From Paractinoplanes polyasparticus (GTDB taxonomy: Bacteria; Actinomycetota; Actinomycetes; Mycobacteriales; Micromonosporaceae): DNA of 64,000 bases. A program made the position numbers and the translations under genes. Below the pieces are notes generated by a model. The model saw nothing but the letters and a program-made list of their open reading frames with translations. It had not been told where the DNA came from and did not search any database. Numbering within the stretch: position 1 is the stretch's first letter; every line of letters starts with the position of its first letter. Location: the NCBI RefSeq assembly GCF_019710575.1, contig NZ_JAHWFK010000049.1, forward strand, positions 1 to 64,000, written 5' to 3'. Shown piece by piece: positions 16,624-23,547 of this stretch.

Positions 16624-17575
16624 CCTGAGCAAGCCCGGCTACAGCCGGCGGCGGGCGGGCAAGGGCTTCACCTACCGGGACACCGACGGCTCGGCCCTGA
16701 CCGGCGCGGCCGAGATCGAGCGGGTGAAGAAGCTCGTGATCCCGCCGGCCTGGAAGGACGTGTGGATCTCGCCCGACCCGCGCGGGCACATCCAGGCGAC
16801 GGGGATCGACGCGGCCGGGCGCAAGCAGTACCGCTATCACGACGACTGGCGCACGACCCGCGACGAAGCCAAGTTCGACCACGCCAAGGAGGTGGCCGAG
16901 CGCCTGCCCCAGATCCGCGACCGGCTGTGCGGCGACCTCACGGACGAGCGCGGGCTGAGCAAGGCGCGGGTGCTGGCAGCCGTCGTGCGGCTGCTCGACA
17001 TGGGCATGTTCCGCATCGGTAGCGACCAGTACGCGGTCCGCGAGGACGACCCGTCGTTCGGGTTGTCCACGCTGCGGCCCGAGCACGTACGCACCAAGGG
17101 CGCTTGCGTGCTGCTCGAGTTCACCGGCAAGTCCGGCGTGCAGCACTCGGGCACGGTCGGCGACGGCGAGGTGTGCCAGGTGCTCAAGGACCTGAAGCGT
17201 CGCCGCCGGGGCGAGAACAGGCTCTTCGCGTACTACGACAAGGCGGCCCGCCGATGGCGCGACCTGCACGCCGACGAGATCAACGAGTACCTGCGGGAGA
17301 TCAGCGGCGAGCAGATGACGGCCAAGGACTCCCGTACGTGGCACGGCACGGTCAAGGCGGCCGAGGCCCTCGCCGAGGCCGGTCCCCAGCCCACCGAGGC
17401 CAAGCGGAAGAAGGCCGTCTCACACGCGATGAAGGAGGTCGCCGACCTGCTCGGCAACACGCCCGCGGTGGCGCGCGCCTCGTACGTCGACCCCCGCGTG
17501 GTCGAGGCGTTCGAGGAGGGCGAGGTCGTGGAGGAGCCCGGTGAGAAGGCCGTCCTCGAGCTGCTCGACGAATGA
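16604..17575 (+). CDS. DNA topoisomerase IB (poxvirus/bacterial type)
   Basis: 323 residues, the size of the small bacterial TopIB enzymes. N-terminal domain RRSDLSKPGYSRRRAGKGFTYRD and IPPAWKDVWISPDPRGHIQATG, then catalytic-domain residues: KARVLAAVVRLLDMGMFRIG, LEFTGKSGVQHS, DSRTWHGTVKAA (RxxxH) and the nucleophilic Tyr in ARASYVDPRVVEAF. It relaxes supercoils by transient single-strand cleavage through a 3'-phosphotyrosine link. The ATG lies within the end of the GT9 gene; co-transcription with the glycan operon is possible but functionally unrelated. Confidence 0.93.
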   Translation: MRLRRSDLSKPGYSRRRAGKGFTYRDTDGSALTGAAEIERVKKLVIPPAWKDVWISPDPRGHIQATGIDAAGRKQYRYHDDWRTTRDEAKFDHAKEVAERLPQIRDRLCGDLTDERGLSKARVLAAVVRLLDMGMFRIGSDQYAVREDDPSFGLSTLRPEHVRTKGACVLLEFTGKSGVQHSGTVGDGEVCQVLKDLKRRRRGENRLFAYYDKAARRWRDLHADEINEYLREISGEQMTAKDSRTWHGTVKAAEALAEAGPQPTEAKRKKAVSHAMKEVADLLGNTPAVARASYVDPRVVEAFEEGEVVEEPGEKAVLELLDE

Positions 17576-17617
17576 TCACCGCTGCGGGCGGGCCGGGTTG
17601 ATGGCAGCATCGTCGGC

Positions 17618-17914
17618 ATGACCGTCATCGCCACGCTCACCGTCGAACGGCCGTCGGGTCACTGGATCGACCGGGCACGGGCGTACCAGGTCGTCGTCGA
17701 CGGGGCGGTCAAGGGCGTGGTGCGCTGCGGGCGGGAACTGTCGCTGGCGCTGCCGCCCGGGCCGCACACCGTCCGCGTCCGCCTCGACTGGACCGGCAGC
17801 GACGACCTGCGCGTCCACCTCGGACCGGGGGCGACCGTCCGGCTGCGCGTCGAACCGCGCGGCGCCCGGCACGCGGTGGGCCGCCGCTACCTGAGGCTGA
17901 GCCGGGTCGCTTGA
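17618..17914 (+). CDS. small beta-rich hypothetical protein
   Basis: 98 residues starting MTVIATLTVERPSGHWIDRA. Short alternating hydrophobic strands (YQVVVDGAVKGVVRCG, LSLALPPGPHTVRVRLDW, ATVRLRVEPRGA) and many Arg suggest a small beta-sandwich. PGPHTVRVR resembles PEGA-type repeats, but one copy is not enough to assign that family. Codon use matches its neighbours and it fits tightly between the topoisomerase and kinase genes, so I take it as real. No function is proposed. Confidence 0.65.
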   Translation: MTVIATLTVERPSGHWIDRARAYQVVVDGAVKGVVRCGRELSLALPPGPHTVRVRLDWTGSDDLRVHLGPGATVRLRVEPRGARHAVGRRYLRLSRVA

Positions 17915-17942
17915 ATCGGCCCCGGAGGGGTAAGCCAGCACC

Positions 17943-18872
17943 ATGACCGACCGGGTGATGGTATTTGCCCCCGCGCCGATCCTGACCGTGACGATCGAGC
18001 AGCGCAGCGGAGAGCCCGACCTGCACGTCCATCCGGGCGGACAGGGCGTCTGGCAGGCCCGCATGATCTCAGCCCTCGGCGTGCCGGTGATGCTGTGCGC
18101 GGCGCTGGGCGGCGAACCGGGATCCCTGCTCGAAGCGGTGCTGGCCGGGGAGGACTTCGACGTGCGATCGGTGCCACGGCAGTCCACCAGCGGGTGGTAC
18201 GTGCACGACCGCCGCGAAGGACAGCGGGAGTCGGTGGCCGAACATCCGGGACGGGCGCTGGACCGGCACGAGCTGGACGAGCTGCACAACGTCGCGCTCA
18301 CCGAGGGCCTGCGCTCGTCGGTGGCCGTCCTGAGTGGACCGCACAAGCCGTCGGTGGTCGACCCCGCGGTGTACCGGCGCCTGGCGGCGGACCTGACCGC
18401 CAACGGCGTCCGGGTGGTGGCCGACCTGTCCGGTGACTATCTGGCCGCCGTACTGGAAGGTGGCGTGTCGTTCGTCAAGGTGAGCCACGAGGAGTTGCTG
18501 GACGACGGCCTGGCCGACGACGACAGCGTGGAATCGTTGCTGGCCGCCGGGCGCAAGCTGCGCGGCCAGGGCGTGGAAGCGGTGCTGATCAGCCGGGCCG
18601 CGGAGCCGGCGCTAGCCATCTGGTCCGACACCGAGTGCGAGGTGCACCCGCCGCCGCTGAGCGTCAACGAGCACCGCGGCGCCGGCGACTCGATGACCGC
18701 CGGAGTGGCATCGGTGCTGGCCCGGGGCGAACCCGTCGCCTCGCTGATGGAACAGGCGTTGCGCACCGGATCGGCGGCCGGGGCGCTGAACGTGACCCGG
18801 CACGGGCTGGGAACGGGCCGGGCCGAAGCGGTGCACGAACTGATGAGCCGCGTGCGGATCGAGCCGCTGTGA
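17943..18872 (+). CDS. PfkB-family sugar kinase (1-phosphofructokinase-like)
   Basis: 309 residues. Opens VMVFAPAPILTVTIE like FruK/LacC, followed by HVHPGGQGVWQARMISALG (the GG pair binding the sugar, canonical GGKGxN; here GGQGVWQA). Late motif EHRGAGDSMTAGVASVLARG holds the GAGD anion hole and catalytic Asp. It phosphorylates a sugar or sugar phosphate with ATP. The altered GGQG loop makes the substrate uncertain. A ribosome site CGGAGGGG lies 14 bp upstream. Its stop overlaps the surE GTG. Confidence 0.85.
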   Translation: MTDRVMVFAPAPILTVTIEQRSGEPDLHVHPGGQGVWQARMISALGVPVMLCAALGGEPGSLLEAVLAGEDFDVRSVPRQSTSGWYVHDRREGQRESVAEHPGRALDRHELDELHNVALTEGLRSSVAVLSGPHKPSVVDPAVYRRLAADLTANGVRVVADLSGDYLAAVLEGGVSFVKVSHEELLDDGLADDDSVESLLAAGRKLRGQGVEAVLISRAAEPALAIWSDTECEVHPPPLSVNEHRGAGDSMTAGVASVLARGEPVASLMEQALRTGSAAGALNVTRHGLGTGRAEAVHELMSRVRIEPL

Positions 18873-19828
18873 GGGTGCTGATCACCAACGACGACGGCGT
18901 GTCGGCGCCCGGGATCCTCGCGCTGGCCGCGGCCGTCGCCGGCTCGCACGACGTGGTCGTGGCGGCGCCGCAGGACGAGGCGAGCGGCATGAGCGCGGCG
19001 CTGACGGCGGTCGTGTCGGACGGGCAGATCGTGGTCGCGCCGTTCGAGTTGCCCGGGATCACGGCTTACGGTGTGGCGGCCTCCCCGGCGTACATCGTGG
19101 TTCTGGCGTCCCTCGGTGTTTTCGGCCCGCCCCCCGACATCGTGCTGTCCGGCATCAACCGGGGCGCCAACGCCGGCCGCGCCGTGCTGCACTCGGGCAC
19201 GGTCGGGGCCGCGCTCACCGCGGCCAACTACGGGATGCGCGCGATGGCGGTGTCGCTCGACGTGCTCAACGGTGACGCCACGGTGTCTGCTGCTTCCGGG
19301 TCTGCCGCTTCCGGGTCTGCTGCTTCCGGGTCTGCCGCTTCCGGGTCTGCCGCTTCCGGGTCTGCCGCTTCCGGGTCTGCCGCTTCCGGGTCTGCCGCTT
19401 CCGGGTCTGCTGCCTCCGGGTCTGCTGCCTCCAGGTCTGCCGCTTCCGGGTCTGCTGCCTCCGGTGGCAACGCGCTCGTCCTGCCCTCGGACGACGTGCT
19501 GCACTGGCCGATCGCGGCGTCGATCGCGGCCTCGCTGATGGACGCGGCGGCCACGGTGCCGGCCGGGACGGTGCTCAACGTCAACGTCCCCGACCGGCCG
19601 CGCGAGCCGGAACTGCGCGAGGCCACGCTGGCATCGTTCGGCCAGGCCGGCATCGCGTTGGCCGAGGCGGGCGAGGGGTACGTCCGCACCACGATCGAAC
19701 GGACCGGCGAGTCCCTCGTTCCCGGCACCGACCTGGCCCTGCTGGCCGAGGGTTACGCGACGGTGACCGCCCTGCGCCCGCCGGTCGCGGTGGCCGGCGT
19801 GCGAATCCCCGCCCAGCGCCGTCCCTGA
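18869..19828 (+). CDS. surE: SurE-type 5'/3'-nucleotidase with repeat insertion
   Basis: 319 residues against ~250-270 for most SurE. The metal site is intact: VLITNDDGVSAPGI (Asp-Asp), DEASGMSAALT (Ser), and LSGINRGANAGRAVLHSGTV (Asn), followed by AALTAANYGMRAMAVSLDV. Directly after that strand, residues 140-199 are twelve copies of SAASG. The normal fold then resumes at HWPIAASIAASLMDAA and VLNVNVPDRP. SurE dephosphorylates nucleoside monophosphates and, in some species, short polyphosphate. The insert sits in a surface loop away from the metal site, so activity may survive. GTG start overlaps the kinase stop. Confidence 0.9.
   Translation: MRVLITNDDGVSAPGILALAAAVAGSHDVVVAAPQDEASGMSAALTAVVSDGQIVVAPFELPGITAYGVAASPAYIVVLASLGVFGPPPDIVLSGINRGANAGRAVLHSGTVGAALTAANYGMRAMAVSLDVLNGDATVSAASGSAASGSAASGSAASGSAASGSAASGSAASGSAASGSAASGSAASRSAASGSAASGGNALVLPSDDVLHWPIAASIAASLMDAAATVPAGTVLNVNVPDRPREPELREATLASFGQAGIALAEAGEGYVRTTIERTGESLVPGTDLALLAEGYATVTALRPPVAVAGVRIPAQRRP
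19286..19465 (+). repeat. in-frame 15-bp minisatellite, 12 units, inside surE
   Basis: Twelve uninterrupted units of TCTGCCGCTTCCGGG with T/C variants at two positions, encoding SAASG (one unit SAASR). Most differences between copies are silent. Because the unit is five codons, gain or loss of copies keeps the frame. Confidence 0.97.
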
Positions 19829-20155
19829 ACCCCGGCCGCCCGTCGTGAGCCGTGCGGCTCGTCCTTGTCCGGCCTGCCCACCGTGAGCCGTGCTGCTCGT
19901 CGTTGCTCGAGGTTGCTCGTCGTTGGCCGTGCAGCTTCTCGTTGTCCTTTTCGTGAGCCGTGCTGCTCGTCGTTGCCCGAGGTTGCTCGTCGTTGGCCGT
20001 GCAGCTTCTCGTCGTCCCGGGGGCTGCTCTTGTTGCTCTTCGTGAGCCCGTGCTGCTCCTCTTGGTCGCGAGGCCGTTCATCGTTGGCCGTGGTGCTCCT
20101 TGTTGGCTGGGGCTGTTCATCGTTGGCCGTGGTGCTCCTCGTTGTCCGGGGCTGC
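19829..20155. repeat. intergenic degenerate repeat region
   Basis: The 327 bp between the convergent surE and GT87 genes hold no credible gene. Instead there are overlapping repeats: a ~65-bp block with GTGAGCCGTGCTGCTCGTCG, then TTGCTCGTCGTTGGCCGTGC ending AGCTTCTCGT occurs twice (from ~19890 and ~19955). A shorter block TCATCGTTGGCCGTGGTGCT recurs twice (about 20088 and 20128). Several reading frames stay open only because of the repeats. Confidence 0.8.
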
Positions 20156-21268
20156 TCATCGTGGGCCGGGGGCGACGGTTGATCGGGCGGGCGGGGTGAC
20201 GGGCTCCGGCTTCGCAGCCTGAGCGATCGGGAGCAGGGCGGCGACGGTGATCGCCAGCAGCAGGCGGGATTCGCTGAACAGGGGCGGGCCCAGCGCCGGC
20301 ACCGGCAGAATCATGATGATCAGGACGGCTGCCCGCCACAGCGACTGTGCGCCGGCGACGGGAAGCAGGACGGCCAGGACCAGCCAGATCTGGTGATGGG
20401 TCCACGAGACGGGGCTCAGCACCACACTTGCGGCGCCGACGACGATGACGGCCGAGAGCCAGTCGTGCCGGCGGGCGAGCCGCACGGCACGGATCAGAGC
20501 GGCGACAGCGACGGTCCCGCCGATGGCCACGACCAGGGTGGAGCGGGCGTCGGCGGCGATGCCCAGGCGCAGCAGGGCGCCGTTGAGGGACTGGTTGCCC
20601 ACGCCGTCGATGTAGCCGAGCCGGTCGACCTGAAAGATCTTGTCGGTCCAGTACGCCCAGGAGTCGCCGGGCAGGGTGGCAGCGGCGATCGCGGCGCAAC
20701 CGGCGAAGGTGGCGGCGGCCACGGCAGCGGCGGTCCGGCGGCCGGCGAACCAGAGCAGCGGGATGAAGATCAGGGGCGTCAGCTTCACGGCGGCGGCCAG
20801 GCCGATAAGGGCGCCGTGCCAGGGCGTGCGGCGCAGGGCCAGGAAATCGGCCGCGACCAGGGCGGCCAGGAAGAGGCTGACCTGGCCGTACTTGACGTCG
20901 GAGGAGACCGGCGCCGACAGCATCAGCGCCAGCGCCAAGACCGCTGTCGCGGGGGAGTGGCGATGCCGCGTGACCAGGGCGGCCAGGCCGGCCACGGTGG
21001 CCAGGGTGGCCAGCGTCCAGGCAGCCTGGACGACGCCGACCGGGAGCCAGGTCAGCGGAGTGACCAGCAGCGCGGCGAACGGGGGATAGGTGAACGGCGC
21101 GGCGCCGCGGCTGAAGTCGTAGAGGCCCGCGCCGTCGGCCAGGCCGGACACCGCGCCGAGATAGACCGAGAGGTCGGTGAGCCTCGCGTCGGCCGGTTTC
21201 CCGAAGGCGGCGGCAGCCGTGGCCAGAGCGGCGGTGACGGTGACGGCCCAGATCCATCGCTTACCCAT
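20156..21268 (-). CDS. GT87 (DUF2029) polyprenyl-phosphate-dependent mannosyltransferase-like membrane protein
   Basis: 370 residues, about nine to ten hydrophobic segments. The extracytoplasmic loop after TM1 has the catalytic Asp context LTDLSVYLGAVSGLADGAGLYDF, then FTYPPFAALLVTPL, SSDVKYGQVSLFLAALV and LAAAVKLTPLIFIPLLW. These are hallmarks of the GT87/DUF2029 family, which transfers mannose from polyprenyl-phosphate-mannose outside the membrane in lipoglycan synthesis. A later motif NQSLNGALLR and SWTHHQIWLVL are also typical. Upstream lies TATGTAGCG, similar to the PadR box sequence at 23401. Confidence 0.88.
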   Translation of the reverse strand: MGKRWIWAVTVTAALATAAAAFGKPADARLTDLSVYLGAVSGLADGAGLYDFSRGAAPFTYPPFAALLVTPLTWLPVGVVQAAWTLATLATVAGLAALVTRHRHSPATAVLALALMLSAPVSSDVKYGQVSLFLAALVAADFLALRRTPWHGALIGLAAAVKLTPLIFIPLLWFAGRRTAAAVAAATFAGCAAIAAATLPGDSWAYWTDKIFQVDRLGYIDGVGNQSLNGALLRLGIAADARSTLVVAIGGTVAVAALIRAVRLARRHDWLSAVIVVGAASVVLSPVSWTHHQIWLVLAVLLPVAGAQSLWRAAVLIIMILPVPALGPPLFSESRLLLAITVAALLPIAQAAKPEPVTPPARSTVAPGPR

Positions 21269-21309
21269 ACTCGAAACGCTACATAGGGGGTGATCTGCGC
21301 GGAAGGGGT

Positions 21310-21500
21310 GGTGTCGACTTCGTTATGCGGGCGCTTCCTGGCGCGGGCGCTTCGTTATGCGGGCGTTTCCTAACGCGGGTGCTTTGTTATGCGGGCGTTT
21401 CCTAACGCGGGCGCTTCTAACGCGGGCGCTTCTAACGCGGGCGCTTCTAACGCGGGCGCTTGGTGACGCGGGCGCTTGGTGACGCGGGTGCTTCGTTATG
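21310..21500. repeat. intergenic ~15-bp tandem array
   Basis: About a dozen degenerate units built on AACGCGGGCGCTTCT with variants (TTATGCGGGCGTTTCCT, TGACGCGGGCGCTTGG). The clearest part is three perfect tandem copies near 21416-21460. The array runs into the 3' end of the membrane-protein gene, whose TAA stop at 21496-21498 lies within a unit. No promoter or gene seen between 21269 and 21495. Confidence 0.85.
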
Positions 21501-23007
21501 TGGGCGCTTCGCTGTGCGGGTCTTTGCCGTGCGGCAGGCGCGCCTCGACGGCTCGCATGGCCAGGATCGCCGCGAGCAGGGCCACCGCACCCAGCCCGAC
21601 GGGGTGCTCCACGAAGCCGAAGCCGAACGCTGCCGAATTGTCGAGCAACTTCGGCAGGACGGCATCAGCGTCCCGGCCCGCCACCGGAAGCGCCGGTGCC
21701 ACGGCCAGCGCTCCGAGCGCAGCCGCCAACCCGGCCCCCACCCTGCGCCCACCGACGCCAAGTCGCGCGGTCGCCGCGGCGACCGCTCCGCTCATGCGTG
21801 CAGCCAAGGTGGCGGCTCTGCTCGTTCGTGCGGCGAGGGTGGCGGCTCTGCTCGTTCGTGCAGTGAGGGTGGCCGCTCTGCTCGTTCGTGCAATGAGGGT
21901 GGCGGCTCTGCTCGTTCGTGCGGCGAGGGTGGCCGCTCCGCTCATTCGTGCAATGAGAGTGACCGCTCCGCTCATTCGTGCGGCGAGGGTGGCTGCTTTG
22001 CTGGCTCGTGCCTCGGGGGCGGCTGCTCCTCGTGCTCCTGCTGTGAGCGTGGCCGCTCCGCGTGTTCTTGCTGCGAGCTTGTCCGCCGCTCTGGGGGCGC
22101 CGGTGTGCTTGGTCGCGATGGACGCGACGGCTCCGGTGGGTGCGTGGGTCAGCTTGCGCGTCGAGTGCACCGCGGCGGCTGGCCGGCGGAGCGCGGGGGC
22201 GAGAAGGAAAGCGGTGCACAACAGCATTGGCCCGGCCGAGACGGCCGCGTTGGCCAGCAGGATCTCGGAGGCGTGGAAGGCCGGACCGGAAGCCTGGAGC
22301 CCGCCGAAGGCCGCCGCTCCGTCGCCGAAGTGGGGGCCGAACGAGACGGTGTCGCCGGGCAGCAGGGCCAGCGGGAACCAGGCCGGGGCCGTCCAGGCGG
22401 GCACGCCGAGAACGGCCGCCGCATGCGCCGACCCGGCTGCAGTCGCGAGGTGGAGCGCGACCGCGCTACCGGCCACGGCGACCCACCGCCGGCCCGTTGA
22501 AGCGGCCCAACGCAAGGCGAGTGCAATCCCCACGGCCCAGGTGATGACGGCCGGGGCAATGTCGGCCGCGCCCATGAACGGCATCATCGGCACCGGATTG
22601 CCCGCGAACAGGAACGCGAACAACGCCGCCGCGACCGGAACAATCGAAGCACGAACGCGGCGGCCGATCAGCGTCAGCGCGGCCACGCCCAGCAGCAGCA
22701 TCGCGGGGGCCAGGGCCTCGGACCCTCGCGCCAGATTAGTCGCCACCGCGGCCAGCAGCGTGACGCCGGCCGCCACCGCGGCCCCACGTCCGACGATGAC
22801 CGAGCGGTCTCGCCACGATGGCTCGTCGACGGCCGGCGAAACCGCCAGCGATCCCGCGAAGGCCAGCTTCCGGGCGGCCCGCCGACGGCCGGTGATCGAA
22901 GCCAGCTCGGCCAGCCATTCCTCCCGCATCAGCGGCGCCAGATCGTCCGGCCAGCGCCGGGCCGCGGCCAGGACCGCGGCCCGCGCCACCCGATCCACCA
23001 CTCCCAT
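21496..23007 (-). CDS. PadR-associated multi-pass membrane protein with repeat insertion
   Basis: 503 residues. The N-terminal ~50 residues (WPDDLAPLMREEWLAELASI) look like the permease-prefix segment found in proteins paired with PadR regulators. About six hydrophobic segments follow to residue ~290. Residues 309-408 are ten 10-residue repeats of the ARTSRAATLA type. Two more membrane segments follow (VGAGLAAALGALAVAPALPV; AVALLAAILAMRAVE). ATG 23007 preferred over GTG 23010 because GGGAGG lies at correct spacing. Transcribed after the PadR gene. Function unknown; by analogy a membrane target whose level the PadR repressor sets. Confidence 0.7.
   Translation of the reverse strand: MGVVDRVARAAVLAAARRWPDDLAPLMREEWLAELASITGRRRAARKLAFAGSLAVSPAVDEPSWRDRSVIVGRGAAVAAGVTLLAAVATNLARGSEALAPAMLLLGVAALTLIGRRVRASIVPVAAALFAFLFAGNPVPMMPFMGAADIAPAVITWAVGIALALRWAASTGRRWVAVAGSAVALHLATAAGSAHAAAVLGVPAWTAPAWFPLALLPGDTVSFGPHFGDGAAAFGGLQASGPAFHASEILLANAAVSAGPMLLCTAFLLAPALRRPAAAVHSTRKLTHAPTGAVASIATKHTGAPRAADKLAARTRGAATLTAGARGAAAPEARASKAATLAARMSGAVTLIARMSGAATLAARTSRAATLIARTSRAATLTARTSRAATLAARTSRAATLAARMSGAVAAATARLGVGGRRVGAGLAAALGALAVAPALPVAGRDADAVLPKLLDNSAAFGFGFVEHPVGLGAVALLAAILAMRAVEARLPHGKDPHSEAPT
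21784..22083 (-). repeat. in-frame 30-bp minisatellite, ten units
   Basis: Ten consecutive 30-bp units. Units from 21814 to 21993 are nearly identical (start GCTCTGCTCGTTCGTGC on the plus strand). The outer units are diverged. On the coding (minus) strand they give ARTSRAATLA-like decapeptides rich in Arg, Thr and Ala, with net positive charge. Confidence 0.93.
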
Positions 23008-23059
23008 CACGCCTCCCGCGAGGGATCGAGGACGACCGGGGCTGGCTGGGCTGCGCGCA

Positions 23060-23386
23060 TCATGCCTCCCGCGCTTCGCCGAGAGGGCCGGCGGCGCGGG
23101 ACATCTGCTGTCGCATGAGGGCGACCTCGCGCCGGGCCGCGACTGCGCCGTCGGCGGTCAGCAGGTAGTAGCGGCGGTTCGGGCGGCCCTCGGCGGCCGG
23201 GTCGATCTGTTCCCAGCGCGATTCGACCCAACCGGCCCGCTCGAGGCGGGCCAGGATCGGATAGAGCGTGCCGCTGGGCAGCCCGGTGTCCTGCATCAGC
23301 TCGAGCCCGTATCGCTGTGCGCCGGGCTCGGCGAGCAGCCCGGCCAGCACCTTCAGCACCGAGGCGGTGATCCGCGGCTCACCCAT
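23060..23386 (-). CDS. PadR-family transcriptional regulator
   Basis: 108 residues, the short PadR class. Winged-helix with GEPRITASVLKVLAGLLAEP, YGLELMQDTGLPSGTLYPIL (recognition helix region GTLYPIL is a PadR hallmark), LERAGWVESRWE and RPNRRYYLLTADG (wing), then a C-terminal dimerisation helix. Encoded immediately upstream of the membrane protein it probably controls, 50 bp apart. A palindrome covers its own start codon, indicating autoregulation. Ligand unknown. Confidence 0.9.
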   Translation of the reverse strand: MGEPRITASVLKVLAGLLAEPGAQRYGLELMQDTGLPSGTLYPILARLERAGWVESRWEQIDPAAEGRPNRRYYLLTADGAVAARREVALMRQQMSRAAGPLGEAREA

Positions 23387-23401
23387 GTATGCACTCTACA
23401 T
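23385..23401 (-). promoter_or_regulatory. probable PadR operator overlapping its start codon
   Basis: Inverted repeat ATGTA-N7-TACAT, extended by CCC on the left and GG on the right. It matches the ATGT...ACAT pattern known for PadR-family operators such as that of LmrR. The left arm includes the PadR ATG, and the right arm doubles as a TATGTA -10 box on the minus strand, so binding would block transcription start. Confidence 0.6.
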
Positions 23402-23547
23402 AGGGTGGGCCCGTCCGGCCACCTCCGAAGATTGGCTGTCCGGAAAGACCGACATGACGGAATCCCGGTGGTGCGCACGGCGGCCGGACACGACATGATC
23501 GCGACACCGGTTCCCCGCGTGACCCGTGATCGGAGTAGGACTCAGCC

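Noticed and set aside
19286..22083. Regularly spaced repeats that could suggest CRISPR
   Set aside because: Units are contiguous, without unique spacers, and encode in-frame peptides in surE and a membrane protein; no cas genes nearby.
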